Shown here: one piece after another, positions 34,975 to 43,389 of the stretch
How positions within the stretch are numbered: the stretch's first letter is position 1
Layout: the number at the start of each line of letters is the position of its first letter
NCBI RefSeq assembly: GCF_005281615.1
Contig: NZ_SZZM01000002.1
Span: forward strand, 620,001-684,000
Reading direction: 5' to 3'
From: Rhodoligotrophos defluvii
GTDB lineage: Bacteria > Pseudomonadota > Alphaproteobacteria > Rhizobiales > Im1
Length of the DNA: 64,000 nt
Program-made: the position numbers and the translations under genes
Notes under the pieces: generated by a model
What the model saw: the letters and a program-made list of their open reading frames with translations, nothing else
The model's database searches: none
Told to the model about the DNA's origin: nothing

Positions 34975-35675
34975 TGAGCCCCCGAGAGCCTGTCGTTCTC
35001 ATCCCGGGGCACATGACCGATGAGCGGATCTGGAAGCACCAGGTCGATGCGCTTGCAGAGTTTTGCGACGTGATTGTCGCGCGCCTCGATAATCGGTCGC
35101 TATTGCCAGATATTGCCCGAAGCGTTCTGGCCTCAGCCCCCACCCGCTTCTCGCTTGTGGGATTTTCCTTCGGGGGCTATGTGGCTTTTGAAATCATGCG
35201 TCAAGCGTCGAAAAGGGTTGCCAGGCTGGCTCTCATTGGCACGTCCGCGCGTCCCGACACGAAGGATCAGAATGAAATCCGAAAGGCGAATATCGAACGG
35301 GCGCGCGCGGGGGAACTGGATGAGATCATCGACGCCTTCATCCAACGCCTCGGCGGCCCGATCATCGCCAAGGACCACGATCTCGAGCAGGAAATCCAGG
35401 CTATGGTACAGTCGATTCCAGAGGCCGTTTATGTCTCACAGCAGATCGCCATGCTGCATCGGCCGGACTCCCGTCCCCACTTACCGAGCATTTCCTGTCC
35501 CACCGCGATAATCTGCGGAACGGAAGACGTTCTTCTTCCGATAGCGTTGAGCGCCGAGATCGCAGCAGGCATTCCCAATTCAGCTTACATACCCATACGC
35601 GACGCCGGGCATATGTGTATGATGGAGCAGCCCGCAGCAGTGTCGGCAGTGCTTTGCTATTGGCTTCAACGGTGA
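34974..35675 (+). CDS. Alpha/beta hydrolase
   Basis: 233-residue alpha/beta-fold hydrolase. Catalytic triad is Ser65 in LVGFSFGGYVAFE, Asp185 in CGTEDVLLPI and His213 in DAGHMCMMEQP. The oxyanion-type turn is VVLIPGHMTDERIW near the N-terminus. It may hydrolyse an ester, thioester or amide. The open frame begins at 34869 inside the ectC-like gene, but the ATG at 34974 overlaps that stop by one base, implying translational coupling and giving a proper N-terminus. No signal peptide is present, so it is cytosolic. It could remove the acyl group from, or open, the product of the ectoine-synthase-like protein. Confidence 0.88.
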   Translation: MSPREPVVLIPGHMTDERIWKHQVDALAEFCDVIVARLDNRSLLPDIARSVLASAPTRFSLVGFSFGGYVAFEIMRQASKRVARLALIGTSARPDTKDQNEIRKANIERARAGELDEIIDAFIQRLGGPIIAKDHDLEQEIQAMVQSIPEAVYVSQQIAMLHRPDSRPHLPSISCPTAIICGTEDVLLPIALSAEIAAGIPNSAYIPIRDAGHMCMMEQPAAVSAVLCYWLQR

Positions 35676-35722
35676 GCAAGCGGCCTGTGAGGGCGCAAAG
35701 CAGATCAGGGTAAGCGGCCGTC

Positions 35723-36490
35723 ATGGATAGAACCCTGCTCAAGGGATTGGCTTTACTTGAGAAGCTGGCGCGTTCTGGGCCAGCCGGGGTGACCCAATTG
35801 GCGACCGAAATGAATCTGGAAAAAAGCAACATCCATCGGACTCTCAAGACGCTGGCTGCCGCAGGTTACGTCAGACGATGCACCAACTCGACAGACTACG
35901 AGTGCACATTAAAAATCTTTGAATTGGGGTGTACTGCATCCAGCCGAATAAGCGTGAAGAATATCGCAGAACCGCATATGATCAGACTTCTCCAATTGAC
36001 AAATGAAACGGTACATCTATCGGTTCTTGATGGTGGTGAAGTCATTTACATCCACAAATTTGACAGCACTCATCCCATAAGATCCTACACGATGATTGGC
36101 GGGCGCGCGCCGGCATACTGTGTGGCGACGGGAAAGGCTTTGCTGGCGTTCGCCGGAGATGTTCGCCTGCGGTATCCCCACGGGCTGGAGAAGTTCACGG
36201 AGCGGACGATTACCGACTTTGCTGCCTTGGAACAGGAACTTTCGATGGTTCGTGTTCAGGGCTTCGCCGTCAACTGGGGCGAATGGCGGCAGGACGTTCG
36301 CGGGATCGGTGCTGCCATTTGGGATGCGCTTGGCAAGCCGGCGGCAGCAATAGGCATCTCCGGCCCCGCCAGTCGCCTTTCAGCGAAGCAGATCAAACTG
36401 CTGTCTGTGCACGTAAATGCTGCGGCTCAGGCAATTTCTGCGGACGCGGGCTACTCTGCTTTTGGGAATCGCGCCGGAAGACGGATTTGA
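35723..36490 (+). CDS. IclR-family transcriptional regulator
   Basis: 255 residues. N-terminal winged helix-turn-helix (about 5-60: ALLEKLARSGPAGVTQLATE, then KSNIHRTLKTLAAAGYVRR). The C-terminal IclR effector domain (about 75-245) includes TNETVHLSVLDGGEVIYIHK, APAYCVATGKALLAFAG and WGEWRQDVRGIGAAIWD. It lies 47 bases after the hydrolase and 225 bases before tctC on the same strand. It may control both the thiol-dioxygenase operon and the TctCBA transporter in response to a small acid. Members repress or activate depending on ligand. Palindromes at 32135 and the tctC leader are possible targets. Confidence 0.92.
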   Translation: MDRTLLKGLALLEKLARSGPAGVTQLATEMNLEKSNIHRTLKTLAAAGYVRRCTNSTDYECTLKIFELGCTASSRISVKNIAEPHMIRLLQLTNETVHLSVLDGGEVIYIHKFDSTHPIRSYTMIGGRAPAYCVATGKALLAFAGDVRLRYPHGLEKFTERTITDFAALEQELSMVRVQGFAVNWGEWRQDVRGIGAAIWDALGKPAAAIGISGPASRLSAKQIKLLSVHVNAAAQAISADAGYSAFGNRAGRRI

Positions 36491-36668
36491 CCCTCTCGCC
36501 TCGCTCGTCGGGCGACCGATTCTTAGCTCTCTACGAGGCGCTCGCATCGTCTTGCCCACTCGATATCGCCGGCCAAGCAGTCGCCTTCCCGTGGGTTGCG
36601 GCTATGCGGCTATCGACCTTCGTCGGGTTGCACCACGGGCGAAATCCGGCCAGTCTTTTGCCATAACA

Positions 36669-36697
36669 GGGCCGGAACCCGCAGGGCGACCCGGCCC
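36669..36697 (+). promoter_or_regulatory. Leader stem-loop just before tctC
   Basis: GGGCCGG (36669-36675) can pair with CCGGCCC (36691-36697) immediately upstream of the GGGAGGATG ribosome site of tctC. It may act as a transcription terminator or attenuator between iclR and tctC, or as a mRNA 5' structure. There is no T-run. Confidence 0.4.
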
Positions 36698-36714
36698 CTT
36701 GGGAGGATGATGTA

Positions 36715-37686
36715 ATGCGTTTTTCACACTGGCTGGCAGCCGTGTTCGTTGCAATTGGCATTGCACCGGCGGCAGCCCAGGACTTTCCGAAAGGGCCGAT
36801 CACGATCATCGTGCCCTTCTCGGCCGGCGGCCCGACCGACACCGTGACGAGGCTCGTCGCCGAGCCCATGAGCAAGGAACTGGGCACCCAAGTTGTCGTG
36901 CAGAATGTGGGTGGCGCCGGCGGCACGCTCGGCGCTGGCCAGGCGGCCAAAGCTCAGCCCGATGGCCAGACCCTGCTCCTGCATCACATCGGCATGTCGA
37001 CCGCGCCGACCCTCTACCGCAATCTCCCCTTCGACCCCATCGAGGGATTTGAGCCGGTCGGGCTGGTCACTGAGGTGCCGATGGTGATCGTCGCCCGCAA
37101 GGACTTTCCGCCGAACACGCTGCAAGAGCTCATCGACTACGTGAAGGCCAACAAGGACAAGGTCACCTACGCCAATGCGGGCATTGGCGCGGCCTCGCAT
37201 CTCTGCGGCATGCTGTTCATGAATGCGATCGACACCGAGCTCACCACCGTTCCCTATCAGGGCACCGGTCCGGCCCTCACCGATCTCGTGGGCGGCCAGG
37301 TCGACTTCATGTGCGACCAGACCACCAACACTACCGGCCAGATCAAGGGCGGCGAGATCAAGGCCTATGCGGTGACCACGCCGCAGCGGCTCGACGCCTT
37401 GCCCGACCTGCCGACCGCGGACGAGGCTGGGCTCCCCGGGTTTGAGGTCGCCGTGTGGCACGGTCTTTATGCGCCGAAGGGCACGCCCGCCCCGGTGATC
37501 GAGAAGCTGCAGAATGCTCTCAAAGCGGCCTTGAAGGACCCGACCATGGTCAAGCGCTTCGCTGATCTCGGCACGAGCCCTTCGCCGGAAGAGGACGTGT
37601 CGCCACAGGCCTTGCGTGATCACCTGAAGGCGCAGACCGAGCTCTGGAAGCCCATCATCGAGAAGGCCGGCGTCTACGCCCAGTGA
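36715..37686 (+). CDS. tctC: TTT-family periplasmic substrate-binding protein TctC
   Basis: 323-residue binding receptor of the tripartite tricarboxylate transporter family. A signal peptide (about 1-22, ending PAAAQ) is followed by the family start DFPKGPITIIVPFSAGGPTD. Also present are NVGGAGGTLGAGQAAKAQPDG, TYANAGIGAASHLCG and WHGLYAPKGTPAPVIEKL. It captures an organic acid or similar ligand for TctBA. The ATG follows GGGAGGATGAT. The gene is first in tctC-tctB-tctA and is preceded by the IclR gene. Such receptors bind citrate, tartrate, terephthalate, aromatic or amino acids; the ligand here is unknown. Confidence 0.95.
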   Translation: MRFSHWLAAVFVAIGIAPAAAQDFPKGPITIIVPFSAGGPTDTVTRLVAEPMSKELGTQVVVQNVGGAGGTLGAGQAAKAQPDGQTLLLHHIGMSTAPTLYRNLPFDPIEGFEPVGLVTEVPMVIVARKDFPPNTLQELIDYVKANKDKVTYANAGIGAASHLCGMLFMNAIDTELTTVPYQGTGPALTDLVGGQVDFMCDQTTNTTGQIKGGEIKAYAVTTPQRLDALPDLPTADEAGLPGFEVAVWHGLYAPKGTPAPVIEKLQNALKAALKDPTMVKRFADLGTSPSPEEDVSPQALRDHLKAQTELWKPIIEKAGVYAQ

Positions 37687-37740
37687 GGCTATAGGCCAGG
37701 CAGGGAGCAGCGCGCTCTTGCCTGGCCGCGAGGTGATCTC

Positions 37741-38196
37741 ATGCAGAAGTCGCTGCGGGACATCATCGCCGGTGTGATCTTCATCGGCTTCGGCTTTGCC
37801 TTCGCTATCGCCTCCCTCGGCTATGATCTCGGCACGGCCTTGCGCATGGGACCAGGCTTCTTCCCGCTGGCGCTGGCCATCCTTCTCATGGTGATCGGGG
37901 GCGCCATCGCCGCCAAGGCACTGTTCGACGCGGGCGCTGAGCCCCTCGGCGCGATTCCATGGCGGGGCCTCCTGCTGCTGCTGGCAGCCCCCATCATGTT
38001 CGGCCTGACCATCAGGGGGCTGGGCCTTGCCCCGGCCCTGTTCGTCACCACCGTCATGAGCGCGCTGGCGAGCCGCCGCACCTCGCCGCCCCTCGCCATA
38101 TTGCTCGCAGCCCTGCTCACTTTGTTCTGTGTGGCGATCTTTATCTACGGCCTCGGCATCACGGTGCCTGTCTTTGGCCCCTGGCTCGGCGACTGA
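37741..38196 (+). CDS. tctB: TTT-family small membrane subunit TctB
   Basis: 151-residue inner-membrane protein with four hydrophobic segments, typical of TctB. The signature LRMGPGFFPLALAILLMVIG follows the first segment, and GLLLLLAAPIMFGLTIRGLG the third. It partners TctA in ion-driven solute uptake. It sits 54 bases after tctC and 15 bases before tctA, in the same operon. Confidence 0.93.
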   Translation: MQKSLRDIIAGVIFIGFGFAFAIASLGYDLGTALRMGPGFFPLALAILLMVIGGAIAAKALFDAGAEPLGAIPWRGLLLLLAAPIMFGLTIRGLGLAPALFVTTVMSALASRRTSPPLAILLAALLTLFCVAIFIYGLGITVPVFGPWLGD

Positions 38197-38211
38197 GGGC
38201 AGCAGCACCCG

Positions 38212-39714
38212 ATGGACATTCTCGCCAACCTGCACCTGGGTTTTGCAACGGCGTTCTCGCCCGTCAACCTGCTCTACTGCTTCGTCGGCGTCCTCCTGGG
38301 CACGCTGGTCGGCGTGCTGCCCGGCATCGGCCCCACCGCGACCGTCGCCATGCTCTTGCCGATCACCTTCAGCTTCGAGCCGGTGACCGCACTCATCATG
38401 CTCGCCGGCATCTACTATGGAGCGCAGTATGGCGGCTCGACCACGGCGATCCTGATCAACCTGCCGGGTGAATCCTCATCCGCCGTCACCGCCATCGACG
38501 GCTACCAAATGGCCCGCCAGGGCAAGGCGGGCACCGCCCTGGCCGTCGCCGCGCTCGGCTCGTTTTTCGCCGGAAGCGTGGCCACCTTCGCCGTCGCGCT
38601 GTTCGCCCCGCCCCTGGCGCGCGTTGCCCTGCAATTCGGTCCTGCCGAATATTTCTCGCTGATCGTGCTCGGGCTCGTCGCCTCCATCGCGCTTGCCCAT
38701 GGCTCGATCCTCAAGGCCCTGGCCATGATCGTGCTCGGGCTGTTGCTGGGCCTGGTGGGCCAAGACATCTACACCGGCACCCCGCGCTTCACTTTTGGCC
38801 TGTTCGAGCTCTATTCCGGCATCAATTTCGTCTCGGTCGCGGTCGGTGTGTTCGGCATCGCTGAGATCCTGCGCAATCTGGAGAGCGAGCAGACCCGTCA
38901 AGTCCTGGTAAAGCGGGTGCAGGGCCTCTGGCTGAAGGTCGATGATTTCAGGCGGGCGGCCGCGCCCGTCCTGCGCGGCACGGCCTTGGGTTCGATCCTC
39001 GGCGTGCTCCCCGGAGGCGGGCACATCCTCTCCTCTTTCGCCTCCTATGCCATCGAGAAGCGGCTGTCCGAAGAGCCAGAGCGGTTCGGCCACGGCGCCA
39101 TAGAGGGCGTGGCGGCGCCCGAATCCGCCAACAATGCTGCGGCCCAGACCTCCTTCATCCCGCTGCTCACCCTCGGCCTGCCGGCCCATCCGGTGATGGC
39201 GCTCATGGTCGGCGCCTTCATCGTTCAGGGGATCACGCCCGGGCCCAATGTGATCAGGGACGAGCCGGCGCTGTTCTGGGGCGTGATCGCCTCCATGTGG
39301 ATCGGCAACCTCATGCTGGTGCTGCTCAACCTGCCGCTGATCGGCATCTGGGTGAGGATGCTTACCATCCCCTATAATGTGCTGTTCCCGGCCATCGTCG
39401 CCTTTGCCTGTATCGGCTGCTATTCGCTCGATCTGAACAATTACGACATCTATGCCATCTCGGTGTTCGGCATCATCGGCTATGTCCTCGTGCGGCTGGG
39501 CTGCGAGCCAGCGCCCTTGCTGCTCGGCTTCGTGCTCGGCCCCCTGCTCGAGGAGCATATGCGCCGCGCCATGATCATCTCGCGCGGCGACCCCATGGTG
39601 TTCCTGGAGCGACCCTTGAGCGCCGGACTGCTCCTGGTTACCGCGCTTGCGCTCATCGTGACCTTCCTCCCCGCCATCCGCCGCAAGCGCGAGGAGGTGT
39701 TTGTGGAGGATTGA
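38212..39714 (+). CDS. tctA: TTT-family large membrane subunit TctA
   Basis: 500-residue inner-membrane protein with about 12 hydrophobic segments, the transporter core. Signatures YCFVGVLLGTLVGVLPGIGP, ILINLPGESSSAVTAIDGYQ, PESANNAAAQTSFIPLLTLG and RDEPALFWGVIASMWIGN are all present. With TctB and TctC it makes a complete ion-coupled uptake system. The frame and length are normal. No gene follows closely, so the operon probably ends here. Confidence 0.96.
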   Translation: MDILANLHLGFATAFSPVNLLYCFVGVLLGTLVGVLPGIGPTATVAMLLPITFSFEPVTALIMLAGIYYGAQYGGSTTAILINLPGESSSAVTAIDGYQMARQGKAGTALAVAALGSFFAGSVATFAVALFAPPLARVALQFGPAEYFSLIVLGLVASIALAHGSILKALAMIVLGLLLGLVGQDIYTGTPRFTFGLFELYSGINFVSVAVGVFGIAEILRNLESEQTRQVLVKRVQGLWLKVDDFRRAAAPVLRGTALGSILGVLPGGGHILSSFASYAIEKRLSEEPERFGHGAIEGVAAPESANNAAAQTSFIPLLTLGLPAHPVMALMVGAFIVQGITPGPNVIRDEPALFWGVIASMWIGNLMLVLLNLPLIGIWVRMLTIPYNVLFPAIVAFACIGCYSLDLNNYDIYAISVFGIIGYVLVRLGCEPAPLLLGFVLGPLLEEHMRRAMIISRGDPMVFLERPLSAGLLLVTALALIVTFLPAIRRKREEVFVED

Positions 39715-39835
39715 CGGTTTGGGTCGCCCCGGGTTGTTGCATGGTTTCCACGCGGCCCGCCAAACTGTCCTGCAACGGGCGTTCTACTGATTATGCAATC
39801 TTAAGTTGATGTTATGCTTCCAGCCCGTGGAAGCA

Positions 39836-41161
39836 ATGAACCCTATATCTCGCGCTACGGGCCTTGCCCCCATCGAGACCCGCTTTCGCTGGGTGATCCT
39901 TTGCGTGCTGTTTTCGTTCGTGCTGATTGTCACACTCGCGCATTCGGCGATCGCGCAGGCGCTGGACCCCTTCCTGTTCGAGACGGATCTGGCCGATGAA
40001 CATCGTGGGCTTCTGCTGGCGGGCCTAGGTCTCGGCTTCATAATCGCCTCGCTGCCCGCCGGCCTCGTTTGCGATGGCTATGGCGCACGGCGCGTGTTCA
40101 TGACCGCGGCTCTGCTCGTTGCAGCCGGCATGCTGTTGGGCGGCTTGTCCACCCGTCTCTCGACTCAGCTCATCGCATGCCTGTTGGTTGGGTTTGGCAC
40201 GGGAGCCATACTGCCTGCCGTGATCCGAAGCGTGGCTGATTGGTTCTCACCGCACGAGCATGCCTTCGTCTTGGGGTCGGTGCTCGCGGCGCTGCCGTTC
40301 GGCCTAGGCATCGCCGCTTTGCTCATGCCATGGATCATCGCCTTTACCGGCTGGCGCCCGACACTATGGGGGGCAGCACTGCTGGTTCTGGCTTGGCTTC
40401 CCCTGTGGACACGGCTCTATACCGACGATCCGGCCCAATCGAGCCGCGTCTCGCGAAGCGAGCTCCAGCGGATCGGCCGCCTGATGACTGTTCGCGAGCG
40501 GGTGCAGCAGCAAAAGGCGGCGGTCGCGGAGCCCCGCCGCAGCATCGCGTTCTTCGCGCCGGCCACTTTGTTTGCCAACACCTGGGCCTTCATGGCGCTG
40601 GGCTTTGCCTTGTTCTTCACGGCGATATGGTTCGATCAGCGGCTGCTGCCGCACATTGCGACGTCGTCGCGACTGTCGAGCTGGGCGCCGGGCCTTCCCT
40701 GGCTGATCGCGGCTCCACTGATCTGGCTCGGCGGATTTATTTCAGATCGGCGGCTGCAGACCATGGGATGGTTGCGCCAGGCGCGCACCGCCGTGATCCT
40801 GGCGAGCACCCTGCTGGCGACCATCGCGCTGGCCTGCTTGGCCGCTGCTGCCGCCACCGGCGCGCCATCGCAAACCTTCCTGGTAAGTCTGATATGCGCG
40901 GCCATCGGGCTGATCGTCTCCGCGCTGCCGGTTCTCTGCGCGACGATCATCGACATCTCGAAGCGCAACCCGGCGGCAGTGCTCGGCTTTTCGCTGGCGG
41001 CGTCCGCCGGCGCCGGGGTAGCGGCACCAGTCGTCAGCCACTGGATCGGAGAGAGAACCGGACATCCGGCCAGTCCATTCCTGCTCCTGCTGGCGATCCA
41101 ACTGGCCACGGTCGTCGTGCTGTTGGTCCTGCACAAGCCGGACCACGCCGCCAGCCGATGA
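39836..41161 (+). CDS. MFS transporter
   Basis: 441-residue major facilitator superfamily carrier with about 12 hydrophobic segments. N-terminal half signature GLVCDGYGARRVFMTAALLV (loop 2-3 motif) and GFGTGAILPAVIRS. The central loop from residue about 205 to 240 is basic, and a second repeat begins with NTWAFMALGFALFFTAIW. The substrate is not evident. The frame extends upstream to a TTG at 39806, but the ATG at 39836 with GTGGAAG before it is preferred. It is not closely linked to its neighbours. Confidence 0.85.
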   Translation: MNPISRATGLAPIETRFRWVILCVLFSFVLIVTLAHSAIAQALDPFLFETDLADEHRGLLLAGLGLGFIIASLPAGLVCDGYGARRVFMTAALLVAAGMLLGGLSTRLSTQLIACLLVGFGTGAILPAVIRSVADWFSPHEHAFVLGSVLAALPFGLGIAALLMPWIIAFTGWRPTLWGAALLVLAWLPLWTRLYTDDPAQSSRVSRSELQRIGRLMTVRERVQQQKAAVAEPRRSIAFFAPATLFANTWAFMALGFALFFTAIWFDQRLLPHIATSSRLSSWAPGLPWLIAAPLIWLGGFISDRRLQTMGWLRQARTAVILASTLLATIALACLAAAAATGAPSQTFLVSLICAAIGLIVSALPVLCATIIDISKRNPAAVLGFSLAASAGAGVAAPVVSHWIGERTGHPASPFLLLLAIQLATVVVLLVLHKPDHAASR

Positions 41162-41256
41162 GCGGCATCGGAAGGCGCTTGCCCGAGGCGCAGACAATAT
41201 ACCCTTGGTTGTGATTTTAAGCCGATGATCCGGCTGCCAGCCCGTTTTCAACCAAA

Positions 41257-41273
41257 GCACGCCCGCGGCGTGC
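41257..41273. promoter_or_regulatory. Perfect stem-loop upstream of exbB
   Basis: GCACGCC-CGC-GGCGTGC, 7-base arms and a 3-base loop, lies between the MFS stop (41161) and the exbB start (41411). It could terminate the upstream gene or serve as a regulatory palindrome for exbBD. The surrounding 249 bases contain no gene. Confidence 0.4.
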
Positions 41274-41410
41274 TGTAGCAGCACCCTTGCAGTCTTGACA
41301 GCTTTTGCGGCAGAAGGGGTGCGGATTTGCGAGCGCAGCCAGCGCGACTGCGGCAGAGCGCCATTGTCCAGCAAGCAGCGCTGTCTCCCCGCCATCGAAC
41401 GGGATATTGC

Positions 41411-42421
41411 ATGAGATCGAGCAGACACGATGGGAAGGCGCTCTGCCCTTCCTGGAGCACCATCCTCATGATGGCGATGCTGGTGGTGCTTGCAACCGCC
41501 GCCCCCGGCCTCGCCCAGACTGACGCGCCACAGCTTCCCGCGCAGACGGATGAGCTGCCGGCCGCCACGGAGCAGACGCCACCACCGTCCGAGACTGAGG
41601 CAGGTCCGATTTCCCAACCTGCTCTCCCCGGGGCTTCCGCTGGAGGCGCCGCGCAGGATGCCTTTGTGGCACCCGGCGTCTCGCGTGCGCACCTGCCGCA
41701 GGATCTCTCGCCCTGGGGCATGTTCATGGCCGCCGACTGGGTGGTCAAGGCGGTGATGATCTCGCTTGCCTTTGCCTCGGTCCTCACCTGGACGGTGTGG
41801 CTCGCCAAATCGGTCGAGCTGCTGGGCGCGAAACGGCGCCTGAGGCAGGCGTTGAACATCCTGAATGCCGCGCCCTCGCTCCATGATGCGGAAAAGTCTC
41901 TGCCGCGGGCCCCGGGGCCCGCCGGCGAGCTGGTTCGCGTTGCGCGTGCAGAATGGGCCGCGTCGAGCGAGTTGCCGGCCTCCGGCATCAAGGATCGCGT
42001 TGCCGTTACGCTGAACCGGATCGAAGCGCGCGCCGGGCGCTCCATGGCGGTGGGCACCGGCCTTCTCGCCACCATCGGATCGACGGCGCCTTTCGTCGGC
42101 CTCTTCGGCACGGTCTGGGGCATCATGAACAGCTTCATCGGCATCTCGCGGGCGCAGACCACCAATCTGGCGGTAGTGGCGCCTGGGATTGCGGAAGCCC
42201 TCCTCGCTACCGCCATCGGCCTGGTGGTCGCCATTCCCGCGGTCGTCATCTACAACATGTTCGCCCGTGCCATATCCGGCTACCGCGCCGGACTTGGCGA
42301 TGCGTCAGCGCTGGTCATGCGTCTGCTCAGCCGCGACCTCGACCGGGAGACGAGCGCGCCCGCCCCCCTTCGTCGACCGGTGCAGCGCCCGCCGCTGGTC
42401 CATCCTGTTTCGGTGGAGTAG
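41411..42421 (+). CDS. exbB: ExbB/MotA/TolQ proton channel subunit
   Basis: 336-residue energiser. An N-terminal signal-like segment (about 18-36) is followed by a Pro/Glu-rich periplasmic stretch (about 40-95). The ExbB core has three membrane segments: first at about 105-125, then GLLATIGSTAPFVGLFGTVW and AEALLATAIGLVVAIPAVVI, the MotA/TolQ/ExbB signature. A soluble helical region lies between them. With ExbD it couples proton motive force to TonB-dependent uptake. The open frame reaches 41327, but the ATG at 41411 gives the expected signal. exbD starts 5 bases later; TonB is not encoded nearby. Confidence 0.92.
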   Translation: MRSSRHDGKALCPSWSTILMMAMLVVLATAAPGLAQTDAPQLPAQTDELPAATEQTPPPSETEAGPISQPALPGASAGGAAQDAFVAPGVSRAHLPQDLSPWGMFMAADWVVKAVMISLAFASVLTWTVWLAKSVELLGAKRRLRQALNILNAAPSLHDAEKSLPRAPGPAGELVRVARAEWAASSELPASGIKDRVAVTLNRIEARAGRSMAVGTGLLATIGSTAPFVGLFGTVWGIMNSFIGISRAQTTNLAVVAPGIAEALLATAIGLVVAIPAVVIYNMFARAISGYRAGLGDASALVMRLLSRDLDRETSAPAPLRRPVQRPPLVHPVSVE

Positions 42422-42426
42422 CGCGC

Positions 42427-42864
42427 ATGGCCGCAAGGCTCGATGACTCCCAGGGTGACGACCTCGTCGAGACCCACGAGATCAACGTCACGCCGTTCAT
42501 CGACGTGATGCTGGTGCTGCTCATCATCTTCATGGTGGCTGCACCGCTCGCCACGGTCGATGTGCCGGTCGATCTGCCCACCTCGAATGCGGCCCCGCAG
42601 GAGCGGCCAGACAAGCCCGTGTTCTTGTCCATGCAGCCGGATCTTTCCTTGGTTCTGGGCAATGATCGGATCCCGCGCGAAGAGCTGGCCGCGCGGCTCA
42701 ACGACATCACCCAGAGCGATCGCGAGCAGCGCATCTTCCTGCGCGCCGATAAAGCGATCCCCTATGGCGATGTGATGGATCTCATGAACGAGGTGCGGCA
42801 GGCGGGCTATAGCAAGATCGGCCTGGTACAGCTCCAGACGGGCGCTCCCGTCCCGCAGGACTGA
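42427..42864 (+). CDS. exbD: ExbD/TolR biopolymer transport protein
   Basis: 145-residue inner-membrane protein. A short cytosolic N-terminus precedes the family motif EINVTPFIDVMLVLLIIFMV, a single membrane segment containing the essential Asp in PFIDV. The periplasmic domain contains IFLRADKAIPYGDVMDLMNE. It forms the proton channel with ExbB. The start ATG is 5 bases after the exbB stop. Confidence 0.94.
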   Translation: MAARLDDSQGDDLVETHEINVTPFIDVMLVLLIIFMVAAPLATVDVPVDLPTSNAAPQERPDKPVFLSMQPDLSLVLGNDRIPREELAARLNDITQSDREQRIFLRADKAIPYGDVMDLMNEVRQAGYSKIGLVQLQTGAPVPQD

Positions 42865-42883
42865 AAGGCGGGCGCTTCCCCGA

Positions 42884-43144
42884 TCAGGGACTCGGGGGCT
42901 TGTCGTCCTTTGGCTCTCGCCGATCCTCCTCAGCCGGCGCGTCATAGCCATGCCGGGAGGAATAGAACACCAGCCACATCAGCACGACACCGACGGCAAG
43001 CGTCAGGATGGCGCCCATCACCATGGCAGCATAGCCGTCGAAGCTCATTTCGGCACCCGCCGACAGATCCATGCCCTGACCTGCCAGCCATAAGGCGGCC
43101 AGCACGGCCACGACCGCTGCTGCCACAATCAGCCAGTTCTTCAT
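42884..43144 (-). CDS. Small two-segment membrane protein, unknown
   Basis: 86 residues, family not recognised. Two hydrophobic segments (about 4-24 and 40-62) and a charged C-terminal tail rich in Glu/Asp/Lys (EEDRREPKDDKPPSP). The open frame continues to 43351, but the ATG at 43144 has GGAGGG eight bases upstream and begins the membrane segment, so it is chosen. It converges with exbD (20-base gap). The function is unknown, possibly envelope-associated. Confidence 0.6.
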   Translation of the reverse strand: MKNWLIVAAAVVAVLAALWLAGQGMDLSAGAEMSFDGYAAMVMGAILTLAVGVVLMWLVFYSSRHGYDAPAEEDRREPKDDKPPSP

Positions 43145-43389
43145 CTTGCGCCCTCCCGGGAGGGCATGCAGCCCACCTCGCTGACCTTTCCCCGCTCGCC
43201 GAGTCTTGTTCAATGCGATCGTTGGACGCGGGGGCCCACCATGGCAGATGAACCCGCGCCTCGCCCGGACATGGAAGATATTCCGCTCAGCCGCGCAAAG
43301 TTGCGATTGTCGGCGGCCACGTGCCATCTCGCCACGGTGTGGGGATCCCATTATTGTCCTTCGGCGGATTCGCAGCTGCGCAGGATTTC

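Noticed and set aside
36724-38235. 503-codon frame antisense to tctC and tctB
   Set aside because: No motif was found and it opposes two recognisable transporter genes.
39790-41255. Direct repeat flanking the MFS gene (TTAAG and CCAGCCCGT blocks near 39802-39828 and 41218-41245)
   Set aside because: Only short blocks match with many differences, so an insertion or duplication is not supported.
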